A stretch of 64,000 bases of DNA from Dolomedes plantarius (lineage: Eukaryota; Arthropoda; Arachnida; Araneae; Dolomedidae). A program made the position numbers and the translations under genes. Below are positions 48,477 to 61,289 of the stretch, one piece after another; position 1 is the first letter of the stretch; the number at the start of each line of letters is the position of its first letter. The notes beneath the pieces were generated by a model. It worked only from the letters and a program-made list of their open reading frames with translations, was not told the DNA's origin and did not search any database. The stretch lies in the NCBI GenBank assembly GCA_907164885.2, contig OU015498.1, positions 123,337,727 through 123,401,726 of the forward strand, in the 5' to 3' direction.

Positions 48477-49430
48477 TCCCAATGGCGCTGCTCTTTTAAA
48501 GTAAGACATGCCACCCATATTCCACTGTAGAATCCCTAAGGATTAGTGCTGGGATAGTCTGGAACACTTTCCAGAATTTGTAGATCAATTGGCTGCGAAA
48601 GCTTTTTCAGGGTGCAATACGAGGATGTTGATCAACATTCTCCCCTTTATTTAAAAAAAATAATAGCATAAAAATATTTATGTAAAACTAATTTTAAATT
48701 GAAAATGATAAATAAATAATTAAAAGATAACGATAATTTGAAATAGGCATAACAGAACCAATTCCACCATTCCGGAACTGCGTATACCTCGATATCATCA
48801 CCTCACAAAAGGAGAGTTTAACCCTTATATAACAACAGTAATACCATGGAACCTTTTTCTTCCGACTCAAACGCCTCATAAATCTTGCAGCCTCTTGTGC
48901 TGTCGAGGAAGTCTGGTAGATAATGTCATTTGAAAGATTGGGCAGTGAATTGAAATGTAAAGCTCTGAAGCATGAAATCGCACTACGTATAGGGGACGCT
49001 TTCTCTCGCTGCTTATCACGACCATCGTTAAGTCGAAAAAATAAATGGCATTTGCAGTCAGTAATTTAGTTCAGACACAAGTTTAAATGTAGCTGCTGAT
49101 GCGTTATCTACCACTTAACTATTTAGATTGGTTATCAAAGACAAAGCGAAAATTTTTTTTTCCTTTTGAAAGTCCTTTATCTCTCAAAGACCATTCTTAT
49201 TTGTAACTAGTACTTAATGCATTGCACCTGGGGATTCCATTTCTTAGATGTAAATCTGAACTATGGTTAATGAAAGATAAGTTTAGGAAAGTTTGAGGGG
49301 GGGAGTATATTTTCAGAAATTTACTGTGCTAACTGAGATGGTTATCCTGTGATCTATTTGACCAACGACATGAATTGGTTGTTCAATGATTAGAACAGTG
49401 ACTCTTAACCTTACCAGAGACGCGGAACAC

Positions 49431-49435
<5 letters not shown>
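48474..49435. other. No recognisable feature
   Basis: AT-rich sequence with closed frames; nothing recognised. Confidence 0.5.
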
Positions 49436-49469
<34 letters not shown>

Positions 49470-49493
49470 ACATGTTTTATGTTTTATATATAT
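49436..49493. repeat. (TA)n tract with a TGTTTTAT doubling
   Basis: TA run then CATGTTTTATGTTTTATATA, immediately left of the direct-repeat copy. Confidence 0.9.
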
Positions 49494-49779
49494 ATAAATA
49501 AGCGATAGAGAAACAATGAAAGAGATGAAAAGTAAAATCATCGTTGAAAGTGATCCAAAACGTAATATGTGGAATCAGAAATTTTTTGCTTTGAGCTTGA
49601 AAACCCAATTTTAATTACAGCTTGAGATCTAATTAATCCCAAGTCCCAATTTTAAAAATTTTTCTTCTGACTTGAAGAAATATACACGATAAGTATGTGC
49701 GCACGTCTGCATATATTTTTTCTCTAAGAATAAAGTTCTAGTATAAAACATCTAAACTCGCAAAAGAACAAATCTGTAT
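49494..49779 (+). repeat. 286-bp direct repeat, right copy
   Basis: Matches 46901-47188. The right boundary falls just before TCGGCGGTTACACACACAC. Confidence 0.85.
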
Positions 49780-49785
49780 CGGCGG

Positions 49786-49787
<2 letters not shown>

Positions 49788-49849
<62 letters not shown>

Positions 49850-49851
49850 TA
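49788..49851. repeat. (CA)n then (TA)n microsatellite
   Basis: About 40 bp of ACACAC followed by TATATA and TATTATTATT. Confidence 0.95.
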
Positions 49852-51374
49852 TTATTAACCGGAGAACACTAACGTTTATGTAATTAAGCTAAATCTTAAA
49901 ATAAAAACGAAAAAAGAAATGCGTTTTTCAACAATTATTCTATTAAAAAAGACTAATTTTTTACCACTATGTAAAAACCTAAGAAACAAATAAAAAATAA
50001 ACTTAAAAGTATATTGCTCCGTGAAATAAAAAAGTTATTTATGATATGTATTACTTTGTTTTGTAATTGAATGTTAAATGTTAAGATTCCATTTCGGTTT
50101 TTAGCCTGTAAAGTGTTACACTATTTTTTCCCTGTCTGAACTCTCCTAATTGCTTGTGTCCGTTTTAGCGTTTCTAACATTTACAAATCTTTATTACAAA
50201 TTATATGCATAGTGTGCTAAACAATTATTTTTGAAGATATTCAACTAAACCAGGCGGTTACATCTCAATGGATATTAGCATAATTTTTCACCTAAAATAC
50301 AAACATTGACTTTTGTTATGTATGAATTATAATAAAATAAATTATGATATGGAAGTAAATTATTATTTTTAGAATTTCTAACAGATTAAAATATTTTTTT
50401 TAAAAGTACGACCAATTTCATGGAACATAGGTTAAGAAACACTGGGGTAGAATATCACGAGGGCCAAAAATGGTGGGTTTGTTTCCTCCCCCAGCAGTAG
50501 TTTGTTTTTAAAGAAAGAGAAAAATTATAAATTAGCATGACGTGAGAGATAGGAAAGTTACAAGGAAGCCCAGTGTAACTGAGGTATTTTCAACCGAGTT
50601 TCGAGATCTCTCATTCTCTTTGGCGGCAAAGAATTATGTAAAATTGATTAAAGCCACGATTTGTTATTATAAACAGATATATTCTATTTATCTGCTTTGT
50701 GGCTTGACACGCGTCCGACATCTGGCCTCAGTCTCCTCGGGTAAAAATAAATAACGTCCAAACGTGTGAAGATCACGGCATGGCCTGGTAGTGGGAAGAA
50801 GATATTTCGAAATGCCGGGAACAACTTTTCATTTCCTGAACTATACAGGTTGATTTAAAAATGAGAGAGGTATTTTGTGGGTGTAATTACAGTGTGGTTG
50901 CCAACAATGATAAAGCGATTGTTTTTAGAGGTCAGATGTTTTCAGTTTTTCTCTGGCAGCGTGAACCAGAGGCGCAATAGGTTTAATTTGATTACACCCT
51001 AAATTTCTCGTGCCTACCCGAACAGCAGGAGGTCTCAAGTTCAATTTCCGCATCGACCAAGCTGCATTAAAAGTGAAGTAAAAAAAGGAAGTGGGTAAGT
51101 GGGGTAAAGAGGAATTTTTGTTTGTTTGTGTTTTAGTGATAAGCTCATATTTTACCTCTTCAGTTTCATAAGAACAAACAAACAAACAAAACAAAACAAC
51201 AACAAAAAAAACCTTCTTTGGTTTCACCAGAAGATAACAGAATGGAGATCGCAGTACATGGAAAATACAGAGGGTACTGCTGACACGTAAGCAAGTGTTA
51301 AAGCAATAATTTTAGTGACCGGGGTAAAGTGACTGGGGTAAAGGTTAGTTTGCTTCATTGTCAATAAAAAAAAA
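49852..51374. other. No recognisable gene; weak SINE-like trace
   Basis: AT-rich. Near 51010-51060 (CGTGCCTACCCGAACAGCAG, GGTCTCAAGTTCAATTTCC) a tRNA-like B-box trace is possible. An (AAC)n/(AAAC)n stretch at 51172-51206 could be a SINE tail. The frame at 50542-50754 has no motif. Confidence 0.35.
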
Positions 51375-51440
51375 TAAGGTAGACTCTTCTAACGAAACTA
51401 CCGTGGTTTATTAACGTAGGATAACTTATCGTTGCTTTCC

Positions 51441-51534
<94 letters not shown>

Positions 51535-51695
51535 AAATTTTGACGCATTTTTGTACTTTTCTGTTTAACAGTTTACTGCTTGCCCAAGCGATACGGACTG
51601 GGTTTGGTGCACTGCCAAAATTATAAATCACGACTTAGGACATCTGAAATTTTGCTTTCCAGAGGACCGTTATGGAGGAAAGTAATCCTACGTTA
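51375..51695 (+). repeat. TAACGTAGGATTA repeat, copy B
   Basis: Runs from AAGGTAGACTCTTCTAACGA through TAACGTAGGATAACTTATCG to AAAGTAATCCTACGTTA. It contains a (TA)n(TG)n(TTAG)n microsatellite at 51446-51534, where copy A has only a short sequence. Shared words with copy A include GACGCATTTTTGTACTTTTC and TTTACTGCTTGCCCAAG (A: reverse complement). Confidence 0.7.
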
Positions 51696-53671
51696 AAATT
51701 TCAGCACTTGTCTTCTGTCTGGAGTAGGTTCTTCTTCTGACATTGGCCTATGAAGATCAGAGAAGTTTTGCTGGCTATTTTATTAAGGGAACACCATATG
51801 TTAATAACATTTATAAATTGAGAAGTTTGAATAAAATATCTGAATGATTCTACTAAATCTCGTTTTATTTATTCATTATTTTCGTACCGAAACTTCTAAA
51901 AATGATGCTAGAGAGATTCCAAATCCTTATTATTTCATACTGACCTTCTTAAAGAAAGATAAGCAAGGTTGTTAAGTGAAATTTAAAGAGATCAAAACAA
52001 AGACTTGAATAAGTTATCTGACATTCTTTTATTATTTAATCTGATAAAGTCCATGTCAATGAAACAAAAATTTAAAAGAGTTTTCATTACAATATTAGAG
52101 GTTTTTAATTTCGCTTATCTAACACGTTCAAAATGATATCTCTTCTAAAGTTTTTCTTTATTAGTTAAAAGTAGGTTAAGCATATTACTATTTCTAACTA
52201 CTCTAGAAGTGTAAGAATAATTTGAGAAGACTTTCAAAGCCGTAAGCATTTGGAAGAGTTCGATTCTGTACTTAATGAAACGAGGTTTCTAGTGGAAGGA
52301 GAAAGGATAATTTGTCACGTTCACGGAAGAGTGCAAATCTTAACCGGATCTACACAAATCATTACAACAGACTATTCGGCTTTTTTAATAACTTAGTTGC
52401 TAAAAGTTATTCAAACAATACATAATTTTAAACATAAGATTTTTCTAGAATTTTATGTATACTAATATTTAAAATATTTTTATATATTCTATTTAGTTTA
52501 TGCATAATAATTATACATAATTATTTTAAAAATAAAATTTTTATGTTTTAAATTCAATTACATGTAGTGTTTTAAAAACGCCTTTTTAACACATTTGACA
52601 ACATTTTTCCACAATAGTTTTCTTTATTATATAAGAAACAAATTATCTAAGTTTCAATTTCCAAGTAATTTAGATGAGTAAGGATGGAAAGAATATTTTT
52701 TCAGGTCCTTGTGACAAGTTTAATAAAATAACTAAGTTTTAATACTATTTTCGTCAGAAGTTAAGACTTCTGCTCATAAGCTAAGTTGTGCTTCAGCTCA
52801 TAAGTACGTTCAACTGAGCAGCACTTTTAAGTTAAACCAATCCTTCGACAAGGATACTGTCTTTTTAATATATACCAGGATAATTTGATTAAAACGTATT
52901 TCTCCCCTAAAATGACTGCAATCCATAGAGATAGCCTAAAGGTATAAAAACATGAATAAATATCAATATTTGAAGTTCTTTGTCAACAATTATGATAGAC
53001 TGAATAGATGAACATCGTTTACTCTCTTGAGTTATAATTTCTATAAGCTTTTTTTTTATACAAAGGTTATTTGATTATGAAAATTTCTGAAAGTTTGCAA
53101 CAATAAAATATGTAAATTTTAAGATCGACATTCAGCGTGTAACTAACTACTTTAAAACATTTACTTTTCGTTAGATATTTTTCAAATTTATTTCCACAGT
53201 ACTTTTGCAGTTTAGCAATTTAAATGTCAAATTAAGAACTACCATGTACATCACAAAATATTATCTTTAACTGTGCAGTCAAAGTTGTGACATTTAGGGA
53301 TAAAATTACGAAAATAATGAAATTATTGAACACTTGTAATTTTGATTCAGAACAACTTTTGATCTAAAATGAAAGAATGATAGAAAAATATCATTTGAAA
53401 AATTAACATTTTAAAAACAGTAAAATTTTAAACTTTTAAGAATTTAAGAATTTAAAATTTAAATTTTGAAAGTTTTAAATTTTAATAATAGTAAAATCTC
53501 ATGATTTAGAAAAAAATATTTTTGGATATAAAATTTTTGTCAAGAAAAATAAGTACGCATTTTTGATCTTATTAGTAATTTTATCGAGAATAACATATCA
53601 AATTGTTGAGTTTGTTCTGTAGACATGATATTGACCTTGAGGTTTTGAAACCAGGGTTGGAATCCCTCATC
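51696..53671. other. No recognisable feature
   Basis: AT-rich; frames closed. Near 53630-53670, GACCTTGAGGTTTTGAAACC and GTTGGAATCCCTC may be a tRNA-like SINE trace that was split by the hAT MITE beginning at 53680. Confidence 0.4.
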
Positions 53672-53679
53672 GGGTAGAC

Positions 53680-54416
53680 CAAGGGTGTTTAACCTGCGGC
53701 CCGGCACAACATATTTTGCGGCCCGCGCGTGGCATAACAAATATAAAATATTCCAACGTTGATGTTGTGTTTCACCATTTTTTTAATCCTAATGCAATTA
53801 AAATTAATTCAAAATCATATTTATTTGAAAAAGTTGTTATAATTTCATCAAATAATAATATCTTTTATAGTTACATTAGTTTTATAATTAATGTCTTCCT
53901 TTTATCGATATTTGGATAATTGTTGTATCGATTATTATAAAGCCATTCATACACCATGTTCATATGACAATATGATTTTTATAAAAATTATATCTCATTC
54001 GAATAATTTCCAAAACTTCGAAAATTTGCCTCACGAATATTGTCGCTCTTCTCAACAACTTATGTGAGAGAACATTTTTATTCTTTAATGAAATGAACTA
54101 AAACATCAAAACGGAGTGTGTTGACTGATATACACCTTAAAAATACATTGCGATTGGCTTCCAGTAGTATACCACCGAATATTGCAGACATATTAAAAAA
54201 CAACAATTTAAAAAATCACATTAAGTTCGAGTTCGTTCAAAATTACCATATCACATTGCATATAAAGATTATATTATATATATTACATATACAATGTATT
54301 TTTCATTTTCATGATAAAACTAAACTTTTAAATGAAGTTGACTTTATTATGCGGCCCACTTGCCTTCAAAAAATTTACCATGTGGCCCAGATGCTACAAA
54401 AGGTTAAACACTCCGG
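53680..54416. mobile_element. hAT-type non-autonomous element, 737 bp
   Basis: Termini CAAGGGTGTTTAACCTGCGG and AGGTTAAACACTCCGG are inverted (13 of 16 outer bases). An exact 8-bp GGGTAGAC lies on both sides (53672-53679, 54417-54424). Subterminal GCGGCCCG / GCGGCCCACTTG matches the hAT style. The frame 54118-54429 has no transposase motif. The DD41D element follows only 8 bp after the duplication. Confidence 0.88.
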
Positions 54417-54431
54417 GGGTAGACGGTAATA

Positions 54432-55734
54432 CAGAGGCTGTTCACACATTTTTTAGACGATGTAAATTGTATTCACAAAACTAAATTACATAAAATTCTT
54501 GTGTTTTAAATGTTTTATTTGACATCCCTTATTCTGAACTATCTTTCGACACCGCAATTTCCAGGATAATAATGCCTTTTATAGTGTCAGAAGAGGTATT
54601 CTATCCCATTCCTCCTGAACAGCTTTCCAGAGTCCTGTAAGGGTTTTGGGACGACGTTTGGATAATGCAGATTTTGAAAGTCCGAAAGCACAAAAATCCA
54701 TAGGTGATACATCGGGAGATTTAGTAGGGATATCAGTGAAGGGTGTGGCCTTGATACAAGTTTTTTGTTCCATTTCTTTTAGGAAATTTACAGTGGATTT
54801 TGATGTGTGACTGCTAGCTTTGTCCTGATGGAGTCTCACAGATTGATGGCACTGTGGGTAAAGCGATGGTATTTCATTCAGAAAAATTGACGATAAAATA
54901 TGTTCCTGATAGTATTTGGAGTTAATCTTGACATTTTTTCCACTCTCTTTATTTTTAAGTTGCCATTATAAAAAAAACTAGCAACAATCATGAATCCCTT
55001 AGAAAAACTTTCTTTCGATTCTTTGAACCATGTACTTAAATTTTTTTCTCCCCTTTTATGATAATAAATGGCTCTTTTTTTTTGTTGCAATCATTTAAAT
55101 ACACCCATGATTCATCTATTGTGACAATTGTTTTCCATTTTTCTTTGGATAAGTGTTTCTCATATAGAATTCTGCAGCGTGTCCTGCGTTCAGCGATATG
55201 ATTTGGAAGAAGACGATGCACATTGCGTTTTTTCGCTTTCTTAAGATTTAAATCAACGTTTATCATTTTGTTTACAGTGGACACCGAGCATTGTAATGGT
55301 TTTGCAACTGTCCTTTGACTAGGGGGATTTTCTTTTAACATTAAACAACGTACCTTTGCAATAGTCGAAGATGTCCGTTTTTTCCTTGGATACTTGTTTG
55401 GAATTTTTGTCCCACTTGAGGCTTCAATTTGACGTTTTTTTCCTTTCTTGTTGACGATATTACCTATCGATGCTTTAGATATCACAAAACCATGACTCTC
55501 ACATCGTTTTTGGATAACGGAGTATGCATATTTCTCTTCGGAAAGAGCATAAATGTAGCCTTCGAACCACTGCTTTGTTAAAAACGCCATTTTGAAAAAA
55601 ATCAAAACTTTCAAGCCGCAGACGATAATTTTGACTTTTAAAAACATAGTACAATTGCAATTATTTCTTTTGCAGCAAACGAATTTTTATTACCGCTCAC
55701 CAAAATCGTCTAAAAAATGTGCGAACAGCCTCTG
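54432..55734 (-). mobile_element. DD41D Tc1/mariner-type transposon, copy 2
   Basis: Termini CAGAGGCTGTTCACACATTT and AAATGTGCGAACAGCCTCTG, with TTTTAGACGAT / ATCGTCTAAAA inward, and TA on both sides (54430-54431, 55735-55736). Length 1303 bp. Same family and orientation as 27716-29013. Confidence 0.93.
54490..55590 (-). pseudogene. DD41D-type transposase, frameshifted (copy 2)
   Basis: Longest frame 55036-55590 (from MAFLTKQWFE) covers the N-terminal helix-turn-helix region (RTVAKPLQCSVSTVNKM) and the first catalytic motif TIDESWVYLN. It fails in the poly-T tract near 55075 (a run of A codons on the minus strand). A second frame carries GFMIVASFFYNG. A third, 54579-54839, holds LHQDKASSHTS and SPDVSPMDFCAFGLSKS, with 41 residues between the second and third D. 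A stop replaces the codon after LLTL (near 54579), and the last part of the protein follows to about 54490. Copy 1 is intact at some of these sites and broken at others, so each copy helps define the other. Inactive. Confidence 0.88.
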
Positions 55735-55736
55735 TA

Positions 55737-56350
55737 ATAGAGGTGATAGAGCAGAATACAAGAATTCCGTTAGACCACACAGCACAAACTGTCACAAGGA
55801 GAAAGTGTGAGAATCATTGTTGAAAAATATGCAAACACAAATATCATTAGTCGTTGGCTTGAAAATGAAGGGGGATAATTTTAGGTATGGTATCCGATTA
55901 ATGAGGGCTTTTTTATCATCGGTACAGTTCAAATGATAGAAAACCGAATTCTAGGACTGGAAACTCAGGTTAGAATCCAGTATTCGAAGTCTGTCATTAC
56001 AATCTATTTTTAGGTTATATTTAGGATTTATAGTTTCAGTTTTACAATTCGTGATAATTATAAAAAAATCATAAAAACAAAGATTTCTTTTTCTGTCCAC
56101 TACGAGAGTTTTTTGGAACAAAATGTCACTGGCAGCAATAACACGTCTTTTAATGTAAGAAATTTTTATGAAGCAAAGTGTATGCATTATGCCAATGAAA
56201 GTAATGGGAAAAACATTCATTTAATTTACCTCAATATACGATTAATTTTCAATATCCGTAAACTACACCATTTGACTGCATTGTCTTCAGTTTCTAAACG
56301 AAAATCGACACTTCAATGATTTTCGAGAATATTTTACCGACTGTAAAAAC
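55737..56350. other. No recognisable gene
   Basis: A tRNA-like trace (AGGACTGGAAACTCAGGTTA, GAATCCAG; about 55953-55985) may be a SINE relic. The chance frames at 55951-56319 lack motifs. Confidence 0.4.
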
Positions 56351-57193
56351 TTTATATATAAAACAGCTCCACAACTGACTGACTGACTGACAGATAACGC
56401 ACAGAGCAAACCGCTGGACCCAAAAGGCTGAAATTTTGCATGGCGATTCTTCTTATAGTGTAGGAGTGCACTAACAAAGATTTTTGAAAAATTCCTCTTA
56501 GATTTTTTTAAAATAAAAATTTTAAGTTACTTTTGCAACATTCTTTAAAGTTTGCATTTAAAATAATAATCTGAGGGTTATAAAATTTGTATCACGAGAA
56601 GGATCATAAAAATTCCTTTAAAATGAAATCTTTTTCGAATCTTTACCTCCAATTTTTGGTGAATTTTTTAAGATCAGTTTTTAGAATTTAATTTATTAAA
56701 TGCTGATCACGTGGTTTCTTTTCTTTTTGTGACAATTTAAATTAATTTTGCGTCCCGTGCATAACAACGAAATAAATTGACAAAAATTTTTTTTTTCTTT
56801 CTAATGCGGCAGACGATTGGATATTATCCAAAAAAATATTAAAATGCAGTAAAAGACACGTTCCTCAAACTGTACTATATTAACTGTACTATATTCTTTA
56901 GTATGTTCTATTAGATTTAATTTCAATATTTTCTTCTACATTATTTTGTCTATAAAAATATCCGTTACTATAAAAATATCCGTATTTTTATACACATTAT
57001 ATACTATAAAAATATCCGTAATGTAATGTCTATAAAAATAAACGTATATATATATTTTTTGGCATTAATTGCATACATTAACCGCTGTATTTATTATAAA
57101 TATATGTTTTTGTTTTTTTGGCATTAATTGCATACATTGACCGTTGTATTTAATTTGAATGTACTCCGTAGCGAAGCATGGGTATTCAGCTAG
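56351..57193 (+). mobile_element. Plus-strand Helitron of the main family, 3' end intact
   Basis: Starts near TTTATATATAAAACAGCTCC (the initial TC is not preserved) and ends GGGTATTCAGCTAG before T. Internal family words: ACTGACTGACTGACTGACAG, AACCGCTGGACCCAAAAGG, TGGCATTAATTGCATACA (twice). Around 56945-57070 the TATAAAAATATCCGT unit is repeated four times, and the 3' region is partly duplicated (two ATTAATTGCATACATT blocks). Non-autonomous. Confidence 0.85.
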
Positions 57194-58033
57194 TATATTC
57201 ATATTTATATAATGTAAGCCCTTATGGTCGTCAGGATTTCAAAGCAACTTTGAGATAAAATTTACAGGAAATAAACTTTCTTTTCTCTGATTTAGGATCG
57301 AAATCCTCCGCTGCATCCGGAATATACAATTACGTGACAATCGAGCTGCCTACAGACAAAGCGTGAAATTCCTTTCATTGTTCATTTTAATCTGATCAAA
57401 TTCACACATCTAAAGCAACTTTTCACGCCGTGTGATTTTCCGCCCAATATTTCACTGATAATGAATCCTTATCACAGCATTTTCAATTTGCCTTGCCAAG
57501 AGGTACGCGCCAACCTGCTTTGTTTTTCGCACAGTCTGCAATTAGACCGAAGAATAAACAAATAGATAAACAAAAGTCGGGATTTAATGAAGTACGTTTG
57601 CCTCAGGTCATGTTTGACTTAAGAGAGATGAGCATAATTTCGCGGAAGTAGATATTTTTTTTCTCTTTTCTGCATCTATCTCGTCAGCTGGAAACAGGAA
57701 ATATTTAGTATGTCGAAAATGTTTGTTTTCTAAAACTTTGTGCGGTGATTGATTTGCTAGGAAGATATATTTCTTATTTTAACGCGTTTGAATTCCGTAA
57801 TGATTTGTTGTTATAAAAGGCTTCTGAAGATAGAAAAATATTTTTTCTTTGTAAGCGATGAAGGGAGAATTATGCTGTACCTTTAAAACATAATTATCTC
57901 CTTCGAATGCAATCCTTATTGTATCAGATGTCGAGATTTTATATCACCCGCGTGGTTTGGTGATTAGAATGCTTTATTGGTGATCGATTTCTACTGTTGG
58001 CAGACAACCGCCACGGTGTATAGTTATTCTACA
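57194..58033. other. No recognisable feature
   Basis: Mixed composition, slightly GC-richer at 57300-57540 than the rest, but no open frame or repeat recognised. Confidence 0.45.
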
Positions 58034-58041
58034 GTATAAAT

Positions 58042-58172
58042 CAGGAGTGTCCAACCCCATACTATTTTTACTCATCAACTATTTTTAATGTAAGGTATAT
58101 TTTTGTGTGGCCCAAAACAATTTCGTCTTCTTTCAGTGTTGCCCAAGGAAGCTTAAAGATTGGACACGCCTG
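58042..58172. mobile_element. Small hAT-type MITE, 131 bp
   Basis: Termini CAGGAGTGTCCAA and TTGGACACGCCTG are inverted, and GTATAAAT lies on both sides (58034-58041 and 58173-58180), an exact 8-bp duplication. Subterminal GTGGCCCAAAAC is typical of hAT MITEs. Non-coding. Confidence 0.88.
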
Positions 58173-58265
58173 GTATAAATATATATGCACAGCTGTGAGT
58201 GGGTATTCGTGTAAATTGGTTTAAGTAAAAGTGAAAAAAAATTATAAGCTAGTGACTGTAGTAGA

Positions 58266-58560
58266 GACGCCCGGTGGCGTAGTGGTTAAAAACGTCAAGC
58301 TGCCACACCACAGGTTTAAGATTTAACCCTGCAACTGGGCAAGATCGACTCAGCCTTTCATCCCTTGTATTGAGTGGGTTGATAAAATGAGGACCAAGCA
58401 TGCTTGGGAACTAAACTCTGGGGGTCCCACGTCAGGTTGACCCCCTGACTGAGACATATGCTGTATGGCACCCCAAGCCCACGGTCAAGAAAGCGGAAAT
58501 GGGTACCGCCGGCACTGGTCCACATCGGACTGTTGCGCCTTGAGTTTAGTTTTAGTTTTA
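58266..58560 (+). mobile_element. tRNA-derived SINE with 12-bp duplication
   Basis: GGTGGCGTAGTGGTTAAAAA is a good A-box match and CACAGGTTTAAGATTTAACC stands at B-box distance. The element ends in TTTAGTTTTAGTTTTA. GACTGTAGTAGA (58254-58265) and GACCGTAGTAGA (58561-58572) are the target duplication with one mismatch. The frame at 58358-58606 is chance. Confidence 0.85.
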
Positions 58561-58572
58561 GACCGTAGTAGA

Positions 58573-59699
58573 ACTGCTTTGATTTTACGTCATAATGCTC
58601 GAACACTGTAAAAAATTATCATGAATTATTGTGGATATAACTGTTTAATTTACGATGAAATAATTAAGAAACACAATAATTAATAAGTAAGAAATAATAA
58701 ATGTTTGGCCAACCTGATTCGTTCACCTAGAACAAAAGGGAAAATTGTTAAAACGTCATTCAAATTGACACTTTCTTTGTTCGTCTGTGCTGCCTTATGG
58801 TTTAAAGAACTTTCCCAGAACGAAAGATCAGTGGCTTGAATTCCAACCATGGCAGAAAATTCTTATAATGATGCCTAACTATAGAAAAAAAATTATGAAC
58901 TGTCATGCAAATAAATGACACAATTACTTTGAATAAAATACGAAAAGTAAAATACATTCCGCCTACATGCTGTTCCGTTGGTCTGAAAAAAATATTGAGA
59001 AAATGAGATGAAATGTACTTCCAATTTTGAATTCTTTCAGATCGCAAAAGTTGCTCAGTTTTTGGAAAAACCAACTCAAGCGTATCGTGGTTCTAAGACC
59101 CTCTGTGACAGAGAAACATTTTGACAGTAAATATACAAAAGCCTAGTGCTCTCTAGCTAGTCTGAAATATTTCTCTAAAACACTCTTACATTGGTTCCCA
59201 TATTTTTCCTCTAAAAAATAGGTGTTTTTTTCTAGCAAAAATATTTAAAAATATTAACAATCACTGTATTTTACAAGTTAGAAAAAAATTGTAATTAAAA
59301 CTTTTGTAGATATTAAATATTGGTCAATAATCAAAGCAGTATTTTAATGACTTTAATGTTATTAAACATAAATGTCAAAACAAGATAGATTAATGAATCT
59401 CCTGGAATCTAGAAAATTTATCTTTATCCTGCCACGAATCTGTCATTTTCGCATTTGAGACCCTCCAAGCCCAAGAAAAAAAAAAATAGTCCACATACAA
59501 CATACTTTCGCTCAACAAATTCTTCTTCTTGTTACTGAATCTAGACCTAATTCGATGCAAATTAATACCCATATAAGTAAAAGTCTTGCTTGCTAAATTC
59601 ACCTGATATAATTATGGACCTCAAATATGGCTGCCTCTCATCTCGTATTGCACTCTACAACTCCAAAGACCGAATTAATTGTTAAATAGCAATATTCTT
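58573..59699. other. No recognisable feature
   Basis: AT-rich; chance frames at 58802-59074 and 59390-59602 have no motifs. Confidence 0.5.
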
Positions 59700-60837
59700 T
59701 AGTGGAGAGGACGTTACCTCGCTTAAAATGATGTTGTTCCGAAACATCGAAATCAGCGCTGCGTGACCACATTCGATTTCGTACTGACGTCATTCCAGAC
59801 CTAAAAAAATGGTTACCACTTTATTCTACGGCACTTTAAATGTTGGGGCACAGTGTTGTCCGAAAACATCCGCACAAAGAAGATCTGCAAAAGCTCTCTG
59901 CGGCTTCTTCCAGTTTCAAGTTATGATCACCTGACATAAACTGTAACCGTATCCCCCTAGAGCTCCAAATCCAAAATTAACCGTAAAATTTCAAAGTGAT
60001 TTGACGTAAATGACGTCACCAAACGAGTAACCGCTCAGCCCTACGAAGATCGGCTAAAACACCATACTGTAACTACCGGTTTCGAGCTGCCATCACTCGA
60101 GACCGTAAAAACTGGCCACTGCTTTTTCGAGTCACGCTTTCTAAACCTCTAGGAGCCCCAATTAACCATAAAATCATGAAATGTTAGAACGCAGATGACG
60201 ACATCGCACTTTAAACCAACGCCATTTGCGATGGCCAAAACAAACTTGGTGCTGCTTCTTTCGGTTTCGAACTGAGTTCAGCCTGGACCTTAAGAAAAGT
60301 CAAACACTTTTCCTCCACCACACAAAAGGGTACCAGGGCTCAAGAGTTATCTGTGACATCGCAAATTAATATGCCGAAATGACGTCACGAAATGAGTCAT
60401 AGCTCCGTGGTGATTAGCACAAACACACTGTTCACTATGAGATTGTTTTGGACCTTCAAAAAACCTTCTTTTTTGGACCTTCTTTTTTTCCAATAAGCAA
60501 CAATATCAACCGATAAATAGCAAAATGCTTCGGATCTGAAAGACGTAACAGCGCTTAAAATCACTGCCACACCTCGAAGATTGGCTCTACTGTGAAAAGT
60601 TCTTCACCGGTTTCGAATTGAAATCATTCCAAACCTAAAAGAAATATCTACTATTTTCCCTAACAGACTATTAGGGCTTTAGGCCCTTAATTAACCGGTA
60701 CAGCGCAAAATGCTTGGGTGCAGATGACATCAACGCACTTTAAACTTTCACCGCTCTCCAAAGATCAGCACAAGCACGATGTTGCTTCTTCCGGTTCAGA
60801 GCTGAAATCATTCCAGACCTTAAGGCTGCTATGTACT
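59700..60837. repeat. Diverged satellite, unit about 160-186 bp, left block
   Basis: Successive units share landmarks in the same order: CATTCCAGACCTTAAAAA, CTACCACTTTTC, CTAGGGCTC, AATTAACCGTAAAA, GCAAAATG, GCAGATGACGTCACNGCACT, ACCGCTC, GAAGATC, GCTGCTTCTTCCGGTTTCGA. The 'ATCATTCCAGACC' landmark recurs near 60090, 60278, 60439, 60622 and 60807. Units are well diverged, so the array is old. It is clearly less AT-rich than flanking DNA. No coding function seen. Confidence 0.75.
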
Positions 60838-61271
60838 AACCCTATTGGATTCGCTCACCTCAATGTTAACCTACGGAGAAAATGTGTCTACTATTGACAA
60901 CTATATAAATGCTGATAATTATCAGTATTTATATTATGGTAGCATTATGTTGGATTATAATCCAATAAAAACGGTATTTCCAGATAGCCTGAACTTATGT
61001 GAACCTTGCAACAGGATTTCTTTTATAAATTTCATTTCAAAGGAATTTATGAGTGTTTAAAATTCACTATACCAGATTTCCCCCTCCCCCGAATACTTTA
61101 AATTTTAAAATATTATTTGCATTAAAAAAAGGGAAAATGCCCCGAGGTGTAAAATTTCTTTCTCTGTTGCGGAGTATAATTTTTTAAACAAAATCTTTAA
61201 ATCCAAGCCGGCAAGCCTTTGACAAATTTTCTCCATAGGTTAATATTGAGGTGAGCGAATCCAATAGGGTT
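60838..61271 (+). mobile_element. DNA element with about 45-bp inverted termini, inserted in the satellite
   Basis: AACCCTATTGGATTCGCTCA, CCTCAATGTTAACCTACGGA, GAAAA at the left is mirrored by TTTTC, TCCATAGGTTAATATTGAGG, TGAGCGAATCCAATAGGGTT at the right: about 45 bp with few mismatches. A partial copy fills 1-265. The internal frame 60845-61060 overlaps the left terminus and has no recognisable domain. TGTA stands on both sides (60832-60835, 61272-61275) and may be a target duplication, but this is not certain. Confidence 0.8.
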
Positions 61272-61289
61272 TGTATACAGTAGCCTCAA

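Noticed and set aside
48122..48518. Several long reading frames of alternating Tyr and Ile
   Set aside because: They are translations of TA microsatellites; the same applies at 13815-14009, 46601-46948 and 10234-10455.
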